A stretch of 64,000 bases of DNA. Source: Shimia_B sp038528385 (GTDB lineage Bacteria > Pseudomonadota > Alphaproteobacteria > Rhodobacterales > Rhodobacteraceae). Where the stretch lies: the NCBI GenBank assembly GCA_038528385.1, contig JBCBET010000002.1, forward strand, positions 186,001 to 250,000, read 5' to 3'. The notes under the pieces are model-generated. The model worked only from the letters and a program-made list of their open reading frames with translations, was not told the DNA's origin and did not search any database. Of this stretch, positions 36,663-44,584 are shown piece after piece (the stretch's first letter is position 1; each line of letters starts with the position of its first letter). Position numbers and translations under genes: made by a program.

Positions 36663-39083
36663 ATGGCGCTGAGCCGGCGCGCGGGCGGGCGGGTGCAGAA
36701 CTCGATCTGGCCCGGTTTCGTCGATGCCATGACGGGCCTTCTCCTCGTGCTCATGTTCGTGCTGACGATCTTCCTCGTCATCCAGTTCGTGCTGCGCGAC
36801 GAGATCACGCGCCAGTCGAGCGAGGTGCAGGGGCTGCAGGCGCAGGTGTCAGAGCTGGCATCGGCGCTGGGCCTGGCCCGGACGCAAAACCAGGAGCTGA
36901 CCGCGCGGGTCGACAGGCTCGGCCTGTCGCTCGATGACGCCGAGGCCCAGGCCCGCGCCCAGGCCGTGCTGATTTCCACGCTCAATGCCGAGCGCGCCGC
37001 GCAGGATGTGGCACTGGCCGAGGCGGAGGGGCGCATCGCCAGCTTCGAAGAGCAGGTGGCCTCGCTCCTGAGGGCGCGCGAGGAGAACGAGGCGTCGATC
37101 GCCGCGCTGACCGCGGCGGGGGAGGCCGACGACGCGCGCATCGCGGAGCTTCTGACCCGGGAGGAGGCGCTCAACATCGCGCTCGCGGCCGCGCGCGAGG
37201 AGATCGGCGAGGAGCAGGCCGCCGCGCGCCGTGCCGATGCCGAACGCGAGGCGCTGGAGGCGCTGGTGGCGGACCTGCGCGCCGAAGCGGCGGACCGGGA
37301 GGCATCGCTGGCGCAGCTCTCGGCGGCGCTGAGCGACCGGGAGACCGAGACCGCCGACCTCTCCGCCGCGCTCGCGCGCCTCCAGACCGAGAAGGCGAGC
37401 GTGGACACCCAGCTCGCCGCGGCGCTGGCCTCGCTGACGCAGTCCCAGGGCACGACCGCCTCCCTCACCGAAAGCCTCGCGGCGCTCCGCGAAACCCTCG
37501 CCCAGAGCGAGGCGGCACGGCAGGCGGAGGCCGCGCGCGGGCAGGATCAGGCCGAGGAGATCGCGAGCCTGCGCGAAAGCGTGCGCGGCGCCGAGGGCGC
37601 GGCGGGCACGGCGCTCGAGGATGCCGCAGCCGCGCGGGCAGAGCTCGAGGCCGCGCTCGAACAGATCACGGCCGAGGAGGAGGCGCGGCTCGCCCAGGCG
37701 GCGACGCTGCTGGCGCTCCAGGCGCAGCTTGCCGATACCCGGGCGGAGCTCACCGCCGAACAGCAGGCCGCCCTCGCAGAGCAGGCCACGGTGGCCGCGC
37801 TTCAGGCCGAACTCGCGGAGGCCGAAGCGACCCTCGCCGAGGAGGAACGCGCCCGGCTCGCGCAGGAGGCGGCGGCGGCCGCGCTCCGCGCGCAGCTCAC
37901 CGAAAGCCAGGGCGCCCTATCGGAGGAGGAAGAGGCCCGCCTCGCCGAGGCCGCAGCCGCCGAAGCGCTGCGCGCGCGGCTCCTGACCGCGCAGGACGAA
38001 CTCACGGCGCTCGCGCTCGATCTCGAGGCGCGCCGCAGGGAGGCGGAGGAGACGCTGACCCTGCTCGCCGCCACCCGCGGCCAGGTGGACGACCTCGAGG
38101 CCCGCCTCGCCGCGGCCTTGGCGGCCCGGGCAGACGCGGAGGCCGAAACGGCATCGCTCGAGGACACCCTGGCACAGACGCGGGCGGCGCTCGGCGCGGA
38201 CGGACGCACGCTGGGAGACGTCAGGCAAGAGCTCGCGGCCGCCCTCGCGGCGCAAATCGCGGCGGAGACCGAGGCGGCGCGGCAGCTTACGGAAGTGGAA
38301 CGGCGCGACGCGCTCCTCGCCGCCGCCGATGCCCGGCTGGCCGAGGAGGAGGCGCTGTCGGCGGATGCCCAGCGTTCCGTGGCGCTGCTCAACGAACAGG
38401 TGGCGGGACTGCAGCGAGATGTGGCCGTGCTGCGCGGGCTCCTCGATGATTTCGAGGCCCGCGCGGTGGAAAGCGATGCGCAGCTTGTCAATCTGGGCCA
38501 GGACCTGAATGCGGCGCTGGCCCAGGTGGCCCAGGAGGAGCGGCGCGCGGCAGCCGAGGCCGAGGCGCGGCTCGCCGCCGAGGAAGCGCTGCGACGCGAG
38601 CTCGAGGCCCGCGCGCGCGATCTTGAGCGGGCGCAGTCGACCTTTCTCGCGGGCGTTCGCGATGCGCTCGAGGGTCAGGAGGGCGTGCGCCTGGTGGGCG
38701 ATCGATTCATCTTTTCCTCGGAGGTGCTGTTTCCGCCGGGCGGCGCCGAGCTCAGTCCCGCGGGGCGCGCGCAGATCGCGCGCGTCGCGCAGACGCTGCG
38801 GGAGGCGGCGGCGCAAATCCCGCCGGACATCGACTGGGTACTGCAGGTGGACGGGCATACCGATGACGTGCCGCTCTCGGGCTTCGGCGCGTTCGCCAAC
38901 AATTGGGAGTTGAGCCAGGGCCGGGCGCTTTCGGTGGTGCTCTACATGGTGGAGGCCCTCGGCTTCGATCCCGGGCGGCTGAGCGCGAACGGGTTCGGCG
39001 AGTACCAACCGCTCAACCCCGCCGACACCGAGGAAGCGCGCGCGCAGAACCGGCGCATCGAGCTCAAGTTCACCGAGATCTAG
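36663..39083 (+). CDS. MotB/OmpA-like peptidoglycan-binding protein with a giant coiled coil
   Basis: An 806-aa partner of the preceding channel protein. A single N-terminal helix contains IWPGFVDAMTGLLLVLMF; Asp21 aligns with the proton-carrying Asp of MotB. Residues about 50-650 are an Ala/Glu/Arg-rich coiled coil, including four tandem 28-residue repeats (335-446). The C-terminal OmpA-like domain has VLQVDGHTDDVPL and QNRRIELKF, the peptidoglycan-binding signature. The coiled coil would span the periplasm many times over if extended, far more than in MotB (about 300 aa). Only 3 bp separate it from the upstream gene. Confidence 0.88.
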   Translation: MALSRRAGGRVQNSIWPGFVDAMTGLLLVLMFVLTIFLVIQFVLRDEITRQSSEVQGLQAQVSELASALGLARTQNQELTARVDRLGLSLDDAEAQARAQAVLISTLNAERAAQDVALAEAEGRIASFEEQVASLLRAREENEASIAALTAAGEADDARIAELLTREEALNIALAAAREEIGEEQAAARRADAEREALEALVADLRAEAADREASLAQLSAALSDRETETADLSAALARLQTEKASVDTQLAAALASLTQSQGTTASLTESLAALRETLAQSEAARQAEAARGQDQAEEIASLRESVRGAEGAAGTALEDAAAARAELEAALEQITAEEEARLAQAATLLALQAQLADTRAELTAEQQAALAEQATVAALQAELAEAEATLAEEERARLAQEAAAAALRAQLTESQGALSEEEEARLAEAAAAEALRARLLTAQDELTALALDLEARRREAEETLTLLAATRGQVDDLEARLAAALAARADAEAETASLEDTLAQTRAALGADGRTLGDVRQELAAALAAQIAAETEAARQLTEVERRDALLAAADARLAEEEALSADAQRSVALLNEQVAGLQRDVAVLRGLLDDFEARAVESDAQLVNLGQDLNAALAQVAQEERRAAAEAEARLAAEEALRRELEARARDLERAQSTFLAGVRDALEGQEGVRLVGDRFIFSSEVLFPPGGAELSPAGRAQIARVAQTLREAAAQIPPDIDWVLQVDGHTDDVPLSGFGAFANNWELSQGRALSVVLYMVEALGFDPGRLSANGFGEYQPLNPADTEEARAQNRRIELKFTEI
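37665..38000 (+). repeat. Four 28-residue repeats in the coiled-coil gene
   Basis: Units start with ITAEEEARLAQ, LTAEQQAALAE, LAEEERARLAQ and LSEEEEARLAE (protein residues 335, 363, 391 and 419). Each is 84 bp, i.e. four heptads, with the shared pattern (L/I)-x-(A/E)-E-x-x-(A/R)-x-LA followed by A-L-x-A-x-L. The DNA has diverged, so the duplications are not recent. Confidence 0.75.
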
Positions 39084-39084
39084 C

Positions 39085-39150
39085 CCGCCCGCGCCCTGAT
39101 CGACGGGCGGCCCACCCGCCCACCCCCGCCCGCCGACCAGAGCGCGGGCG
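39085..39150. terminator. GC-rich hairpins between convergent genes
   Basis: Hairpin 1 arms CCGCCCG (39085-39091) and CGGGCGG (39104-39110). Hairpin 2 arms CGCCCGC (39127-39133) and GCGGGCG (39144-39150). The 160-bp gap separates the ends of the coiled-coil gene and the M23 peptidase gene. No T-run is present; it may be a bidirectional terminator or a dispersed GC-rich repeat. The rest of the gap shows no feature. Confidence 0.45.
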
Positions 39151-39243
39151 GGCGTTCGATGCGGTGGCGCGCGCCCCGCAAAGGGAGGGGGGCCTTGCAT
39201 CCCGCGGTGATCCGAGCCGGAGGAAGGCCGGGCGGCCGGACGA

Positions 39244-40206
39244 TCAGGGGATGTCGGCGGTCAGGGTCTCTTCCGTGATGAGGGCGCCGTCGCGCCAATA
39301 AGTGAGCGTGGCCGTGTAGCGCCCGCGCGGCCAGTCGCGCGTCGTGTGGCTGCGGCCCGAGAAGCGTTGCCAGGCCTCCTGCCGGCGCTCCATCACCGCG
39401 CGGTCTTCGTGGAAGACCCCCGCCGCATGCGTGATGCGGATGTCGAGCACGTCGCCGGGGCGCGCGCCGTAGCCCGACACCCACACGACGATGGGCGCGG
39501 TGGCGCTGAGCGTGGTTGCGCCGCGCAGGTCGTCCTTCATCGCTTCGAAGTCCGGAACGGAGCTGGCAAAGCCCGTCTTCAGGAAGCCGGCGGGCCGGGC
39601 GGTGAGCGCGTCTTTCCAAAGCGGTGTGGAGGGTGCGCCGCAACGGGCGGTATCGGGCGCGAAGGGGTCGATATCCGCGCCGTCGCGGAAAACGGAGAGA
39701 TGGAGGTGCGGAAACGTCGTCGCGCCCGAGAGGCCCACCGCGCCGAGGACGGCGCCGCGGGACACGCTCTCGCCTGCGCGCACGGCGATGGAGCCGCGTT
39801 TGAGGTGGCAGTACTGCGTGACCCAGCCGCCACCATGGGCGATGGCCACGCCGTTGCCGCAGTCCTCGTCCCCGAACGCCGCGGCGGGATCGTCGGCCAT
39901 GATGTCGGCATGGCGGTCGCGGATGCCGACCACGCGTCCGGGGGCTGCGGCGAGGACGGGGACGCCGGCACGCATGGCGGCCAGATCGGGCAGCGCGAAG
40001 TCGGTTCCGCCGTGGCCGTCGCGGGTGAGCGTGCCGCAGGTGAAATCGGTGCTGCCCTCGGTCGGGTCGTGGTCGAAGAGGGCTTGGAGAAAGCACGTTT
40101 CGCCCAGCGTGCAATCGAGCGGGAGCGAGAGCGACGGCGCGTCCTGCGCCGCGGCGGTCGATGCGAAAAGGGCGGCTGTGAGAGCCGCCCTTCCGATCGC
40201 TGTCAT
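39244..40206 (-). CDS. M23-family metallopeptidase, secreted
   Basis: A 320-aa predicted periplasmic protein: signal peptide (AALTAALFASTAAAQD), then a LytM/M23 domain with zinc ligands in GHGGTDFALP and HLHLSVF, plus VAIAHGGGWVTQYCHL. The C-terminal 130 residues form an extra beta-rich domain (VSGYGARPGDVLDIRITHAAGVF). It probably cleaves peptidoglycan cross-bridges, or scaffolds such cleavage. The ATG at 40206 overlaps the clpA stop by 4 bp, so expression is coupled to clpA. Confidence 0.87.
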   Translation of the reverse strand: MTAIGRAALTAALFASTAAAQDAPSLSLPLDCTLGETCFLQALFDHDPTEGSTDFTCGTLTRDGHGGTDFALPDLAAMRAGVPVLAAAPGRVVGIRDRHADIMADDPAAAFGDEDCGNGVAIAHGGGWVTQYCHLKRGSIAVRAGESVSRGAVLGAVGLSGATTFPHLHLSVFRDGADIDPFAPDTARCGAPSTPLWKDALTARPAGFLKTGFASSVPDFEAMKDDLRGATTLSATAPIVVWVSGYGARPGDVLDIRITHAAGVFHEDRAVMERRQEAWQRFSGRSHTTRDWPRGRYTATLTYWRDGALITEETLTADIP

Positions 40207-42542
40207 TCCGCCGTGAGAAGCGGGGGTTTGTCGCTGCCGTCGCCGGAAAGGCGCCGCTTTTCGGGGCTTTCGATGCGCAGGTCGAGCTTGCCGTCCTTGA
40301 CGCCCACCTTGACGTTGCCGCCCTTGGCGAGCTTGCCGAAGAGGAGCTCCTCGGCCAGCGGTTTCTTGATGTGCTCCTGGATGACGCGGCCAAGCGGGCG
40401 TGCGCCCATGCGGTCGTCGTAACCCTTGTCGGCGAGCCACTCGGCGGCGGGCTTGGTGAGCTCGATCGTGACGTTGCGGTCGATGAGCTGCGCCTCGAGC
40501 TGAAGCACGAACTTCTCCACCACCTGCAGGATCACGTCCTTGGGCAGCGCGCCGAAAGAGATCACCGCGTCGAGTCGGTTGCGGAATTCCGGCGTGAAGG
40601 TGCGCTCGATGGCGGCCGTGTCCTCGCCCTCGCGGCGGTCGCGGCCGAAGCCGATGGCGGCCTTCGCCTGCTCTGCCGCGCCGGCATTCGAGGTCATGAT
40701 CAGGATCACGTTCCGGAAATCGACGGAGCGGCCGTTATGATCGGTGAGCGTGCCGTGGTCCATGACCTGCAGGAGGATGTTGAAGACATCCGGGTGCGCC
40801 TTCTCGATCTCGTCGAGGAGGAGCACGCAATGCGGGTGCTGGTCCACGCCGTCGGTGAGCATGCCGCCCTGGTCGAAGCCAACATAGCCCGGAGGCGCGC
40901 CGATGAGGCGCGAGACCGCGTGCTTTTCCATGTACTCGGACATGTCAAAGCGCAGCATCTCGACACCCAGCGTATCTGCGAGCTGCTTTGCGACCTCGGT
41001 CTTGCCCACGCCGGTGGGACCGGCGAAGAGGTAGTTGCCGATGGGCTTTTCGGGTTCGCGCAGGCCCGCGCGGGCGAGCTTGATCGCCGACGACAGCGCC
41101 TCGATGGCCGCGTCCTGGCCGAAGACCACGCGCTTGAGGCTGACTTCGAGATCCTTGAGGACCTCCGCGTCGTCCTTGGAGACGTTTTTCGGCGGGATGC
41201 GGGCGATTTTCGCCACGACGGCCTCGATCTCCTTCTGGCCGATGGTCTTGCGGCGCTTCGACTCGGCCACGAGGTGCTGGGCCGCGCCCGCCTCGTCGAT
41301 GACGTCGATGGCCTTGTCCGGCAGCTTGCGGTCGTTGATGTAGCGCGCGGAGAGCTCCACCGCCGTCTTGATCGCGTCGGAGGTGTATTTGACCGAGTGG
41401 TGATCCTCGAAATAGGGCTTCAGACCTTTCAGGATCTTGATCGAGTCCTCCACCGTGGGCTCCGTCACGTCGATCTTCTGGAACCGGCGGGAAAGCGCGC
41501 GATCCTTTTCGAAATGCTGGCGGAACTCCTTGTAGGTGGTGGAGCCCATGCAGCGGAGCTTTCCGCCCTGGAGCGCCGGTTTCAGGAGGTTGGAGGCATC
41601 CATGGCGCCGCCCGAGGTGGCACCGGCGCCGATGACGGTGTGGATCTCGTCGATGAAGAGGACGGCGTCGGGATGCTCCTCGAGCTCCGTCATGACGGCC
41701 TTAAGCCGCTCCTCGAAATCGCCGCGATACCGCGTCCCGGCAAGGAGCGCGCCCATGTCGAGGGAAAAGATGGTGGTGCCCGAAAGCACGTCCGGCGTCT
41801 CCCCCTGCACGATCTTGCGCGCCAGCCCCTCGGCGATGGCGGTCTTGCCCACGCCGGGATCGCCCACGAGGATGGGGTTGTTCTTGCGGCGGCGGCAGAG
41901 CACCTGGATGCAGCGCTCCACCTCGTGGGCGCGGCCGATGAGGGGATCGACATCCCCTTTGCCGGCCTTGGAATTGAGGTCCACGCAGTATTTGGCGAGC
42001 GCGCTCTCCTTCTGGTCCCCGGACTCGGAGGCCTCCGCGGCGCTGAAGCTTTCGTTTTCGTCGGTGGCGCCGCTCACCGGGCGGCTTTCGCCGTAGGAGG
42101 GGTCCTTCGCCACGCCGTGCGCGATGAAATTCACCGCATCGTAGCGCGTCATGTCCTGTTCCTGGAGGAAGAAGGCGGCGTTCGACTCCCGCTCGGCAAA
42201 GATCGCCACGAGGACATTGGCGCCCGTCACCTCCGTGCGGCCCGACGATTGCACGTGGATGGCGGCGCGCTGGATCACCCGCTGGAACGCGGCGGTGGGC
42301 ACGGCCTCGGAGCCCTCGATCTCCGTGATGAGGGTCGACAGATCGTCGTCGATGAATTCATCGAGCGTCTTGCGCAGCGCGTCCAGATCCACCGAGCAGG
42401 CCTGCATGACCTTGGCCGCATCGGGCTCGTCGATGAGCGCCAGCAGCAGGTGTTCGAGCGTTGCGAGTTCGTGGCGCCGCGCATTGGCAAGGGCCAGCGC
42501 GGCGTGAATGGCCTGCTCAAGGGTGTTCGAAAAAGACGGCAC
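40203..42542 (-). CDS. clpA: ATP-dependent Clp protease ATP-binding subunit ClpA
   Basis: Hsp100 unfoldase feeding ClpP, 779 aa. The N-domain begins MPSFSNTLEQAIHAALALAN. AAA-1 has Walker A GDPGVGKT and LFIDEIHT. AAA-2 has GPTGVGKTEVAKQLA and LLLDEIEKAHPD. An IGF/L-type ClpP loop is expected in AAA-2. The frame is open to 42668, but GTG 42542 gives the family start and lies 8 nt after AGAGGAG. ClpS, its adaptor, is not in the window. Confidence 0.95.
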   Translation of the reverse strand: MPSFSNTLEQAIHAALALANARRHELATLEHLLLALIDEPDAAKVMQACSVDLDALRKTLDEFIDDDLSTLITEIEGSEAVPTAAFQRVIQRAAIHVQSSGRTEVTGANVLVAIFAERESNAAFFLQEQDMTRYDAVNFIAHGVAKDPSYGESRPVSGATDENESFSAAEASESGDQKESALAKYCVDLNSKAGKGDVDPLIGRAHEVERCIQVLCRRRKNNPILVGDPGVGKTAIAEGLARKIVQGETPDVLSGTTIFSLDMGALLAGTRYRGDFEERLKAVMTELEEHPDAVLFIDEIHTVIGAGATSGGAMDASNLLKPALQGGKLRCMGSTTYKEFRQHFEKDRALSRRFQKIDVTEPTVEDSIKILKGLKPYFEDHHSVKYTSDAIKTAVELSARYINDRKLPDKAIDVIDEAGAAQHLVAESKRRKTIGQKEIEAVVAKIARIPPKNVSKDDAEVLKDLEVSLKRVVFGQDAAIEALSSAIKLARAGLREPEKPIGNYLFAGPTGVGKTEVAKQLADTLGVEMLRFDMSEYMEKHAVSRLIGAPPGYVGFDQGGMLTDGVDQHPHCVLLLDEIEKAHPDVFNILLQVMDHGTLTDHNGRSVDFRNVILIMTSNAGAAEQAKAAIGFGRDRREGEDTAAIERTFTPEFRNRLDAVISFGALPKDVILQVVEKFVLQLEAQLIDRNVTIELTKPAAEWLADKGYDDRMGARPLGRVIQEHIKKPLAEELLFGKLAKGGNVKVGVKDGKLDLRIESPEKRRLSGDGSDKPPLLTAE

Positions 42543-42650
42543 GGGAAGCGCTCCTCTGCTCGGTGTGTCAGGGCGGGCGGGGCGCGAGATGGACGTCAAG
42601 CGCGGCGTACCTGCCGAGAAACAGTGACCTGTGTGAGTTAAGTTTCGGTT

Positions 42651-42680
42651 TTTATAAGACGCCTTCAAGGGCTATCTCAA
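42651..42680 (-). promoter_or_regulatory. Candidate promoter of clpA
   Basis: On the minus strand: -35 TTGAGA (42680-42675), 18-bp spacer, -10 TATAAA (42656-42651). The spacer contains CTTGAA, the -35 core of sigma-32 promoters, without a good matching -10. The rest of the 299-bp gap 42543-42841 shows no gene. Confidence 0.4.
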
Positions 42681-42841
42681 AAATAAGGCTCACAATCCGG
42701 GCACTGCGCGCGATCTGCCAAAGCGGTGAGCGATGCCGAAAACCGTCCGCGCGCTGGCTGGTCCATAGCCCCTGCAATGAGGCGGTGGAAGTCGTGCGCG
42801 CGCGCCCCTAGTGTCCTTTTAGGTGGCTTGGGGCCTTGGTC

Positions 42842-43612
42842 ATGCATCTGGATGTGCGCACCCTGCGCAATTTCTACTACCGGTCGTCGCTCGGGCGCGC
42901 CGCACAGCTTGCCATCCGGGACCGGGTGCTGACGCTCTGGCCCGATGCCAGGGGGCAATCGGTCGTGGGCTATGGCTTTGCCGTGCCGATGCTCAGGCCC
43001 TACCGGTCTGATGCGGCGCGCGTTGTGGCGCTGATGCCGGGGCCGCAAGGGGTCATGCACTGGCCGGTGGGGGAGCCCAATGTCAGCGTCCTGTGCGAGG
43101 AAACCCTCTGGCCCCTGCCCGATGAGAGCGCCGACAAGCTCCTCGTGCTTCACGGCCTCGATACGTCCGAACATCCCGCGGCCCTGCTCGAGGAATGCTA
43201 CCGCGTCTTGGCGCCGGAGGGGCGGGCGATCTTCATAGTGCCCAACCGTGTGAGCGCCTGGGCACGCCGGGAAGGGACCCCGTTTTCGTTTTCGCGCCCC
43301 TTCACGCCCTCGCAGATCGAGGCCCGGCTCGAATACCACGGGCTCGAAACCCTCAATCACGTCGCCGCCCTCTATCAGCCGCCGCGGCGCACCCGGTTCT
43401 GGCTCCGCTTCGGGCCGTTTCTGGAGAAGGTGGGCCGACGGATCCCCGGCTGGCGCGGGGGCGGGGTGCTGCTCGTGGAGGTGAAGAAACAGGTGCCGCG
43501 CCCGACGCGACCGGGCCTCGGGCAGGTGATCTCGAACCCGCTCAAGGTGCTGGAGGGGATGGGCAGCCCGGCCCCGGAGCCCGCGCGGCGCGGCGGCAAT
43601 GCGGCGCCCTGA
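42842..43612 (+). CDS. Class I SAM-dependent methyltransferase
   Basis: A 256-aa UbiE-like methyltransferase. The segment ARGQSVVGYGFAVPML replaces a canonical Gly-rich motif I, LVLHGLDTSEHPAALLEECYRVLAPEGRAIFIVPNR carries motifs II-III, and SFSRPFTPSQIEARL follows. Substrate unknown. A TTG lies two codons upstream, but ATG 42842 is more likely. The motif I is weak, so activity is not assured. Confidence 0.8.
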   Translation: MHLDVRTLRNFYYRSSLGRAAQLAIRDRVLTLWPDARGQSVVGYGFAVPMLRPYRSDAARVVALMPGPQGVMHWPVGEPNVSVLCEETLWPLPDESADKLLVLHGLDTSEHPAALLEECYRVLAPEGRAIFIVPNRVSAWARREGTPFSFSRPFTPSQIEARLEYHGLETLNHVAALYQPPRRTRFWLRFGPFLEKVGRRIPGWRGGGVLLVEVKKQVPRPTRPGLGQVISNPLKVLEGMGSPAPEPARRGGNAAP

Positions 43613-44023
43613 GGGCCCGCCCTGCGCCGGACGGGGCGGCCGCATGTCCGGGTCGGGCCCTCGCGGCTCCTCCGCGAGATGTCTGGCGCCGTCCGAGGCG
43701 CGGAGTGCCGTTATTTTCAGCCCTTAATGCGGCGCTGCTCAGCCGTGTGCGAGAAATGTGGGCGCGCGATGCTACCTCGTGGGACGCCGAGGACTTGGGA
43801 CGGTTGCGAAGGCGTCCAAAAAATTTCGGGGACGTGAGCGCTCACAGGCTGCAGGTCTTTGATATCTGTTGATTTGTTGCCTGTTTGACCTCCTTGCTGA
43901 GGCATTGCGACCCCGCAAACGGTCTGCTAAGTGCGCGGCGAACTGACGGATGCGAGGGGTTCGAACCGCCCTCTGCTGCTGAGACGGCCCGGCTCGCACG
44001 GGCGAATTATCGAAAGGGTGGAT
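43613..44023 (+). other. Non-coding region upstream of the atp operon
   Basis: 410 bp with no convincing gene. The first 60 bp are GC-rich with GGGCCC symmetry that may end the methyltransferase transcript. The stretch 43800-43930 is AT-richer and probably holds the atp promoter. A weak candidate is TTGCGA (43905-43910), 17-bp spacer, TAAGTG (43928-43933), leaving a leader of roughly 85 nt. Confidence 0.35.
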
Positions 44024-44584
44024 GTGTCCGAACCGACTTCCATTTCCAAGGGTATAGCGGCGCGCTATGCCACCGCCGTGTTCGAACTTGCAAAGGAAGA
44101 CAAGGCGCTCGCGGCGCTCGAAAGCGACATCACCGCCCTGTCCGAGGCCCTCGACGCTTCCGACGACCTCCGCGGCTTCTTCACCTCTCCGGTCTACAGC
44201 CGTGAGGAGATGGAGAAGGCGGTCGTCGCCGTGTCCGAAAAGGCGGGGTTCGGTGACACCCTCAAGAACACGCTGGCCCTCATGGCGCAGAACCGCCGGC
44301 TCTTCGTGGTGCCGGCCTTCGCCGCGCGTGTGGAGGAACTTCTGGCCGATGAGAAAGGCGAGGTGACGGCGGAGGTCGTGACCTCGAAGGCGCTCACCAA
44401 GGCGCAGTCCGAGAAGCTGGTCAAGACGCTCAAGGCGCAGGTCGGCAAAGACGTGAAGATGGCGGCCTCCGTGGATGAGAGCCTCATCGGGGGAATGATT
44501 GTGAAAGTAGGCTCGCGCATGGTCGATACGTCGATCCGTTCCAAGCTCGCTGCACTGCAAAACACCATGAAAGAGGTCGGATAA
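44024..44584 (+). CDS. atpH: F1 ATP synthase delta subunit
   Basis: Connects the F1 head to the b stalk, 186 aa. It begins MSEPTSISKGIAARYATAVFELAKE and ends with the typical GGMIVKVGSRMVDTSIRSKLAALQNTM. The GTG at 44024 follows AAAGGGTGG and gives the family N-terminus; the upstream open frame is not protein-like. The stop abuts the atpA start with no gap. The F0 genes are absent, as usual in Rhodobacteraceae where F0 and F1 operons are separate. Confidence 0.94.
   Translation: MSEPTSISKGIAARYATAVFELAKEDKALAALESDITALSEALDASDDLRGFFTSPVYSREEMEKAVVAVSEKAGFGDTLKNTLALMAQNRRLFVVPAFAARVEELLADEKGEVTAEVVTSKALTKAQSEKLVKTLKAQVGKDVKMAASVDESLIGGMIVKVGSRMVDTSIRSKLAALQNTMKEVG

Noticed and set aside
35457..39083. 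Zorya anti-phage system (ZorA-ZorB)
   Set aside because: The subunits are similar in type, but no ZorC/ZorD or ZorE nuclease/helicase gene is adjacent; an M23 peptidase and clpA follow instead.
43955..44000. tRNA-like TTCGAAC sequence before atpH
   Set aside because: The flanking bases do not form a 5-bp T stem, and there is no acceptor or anticodon stem around it.
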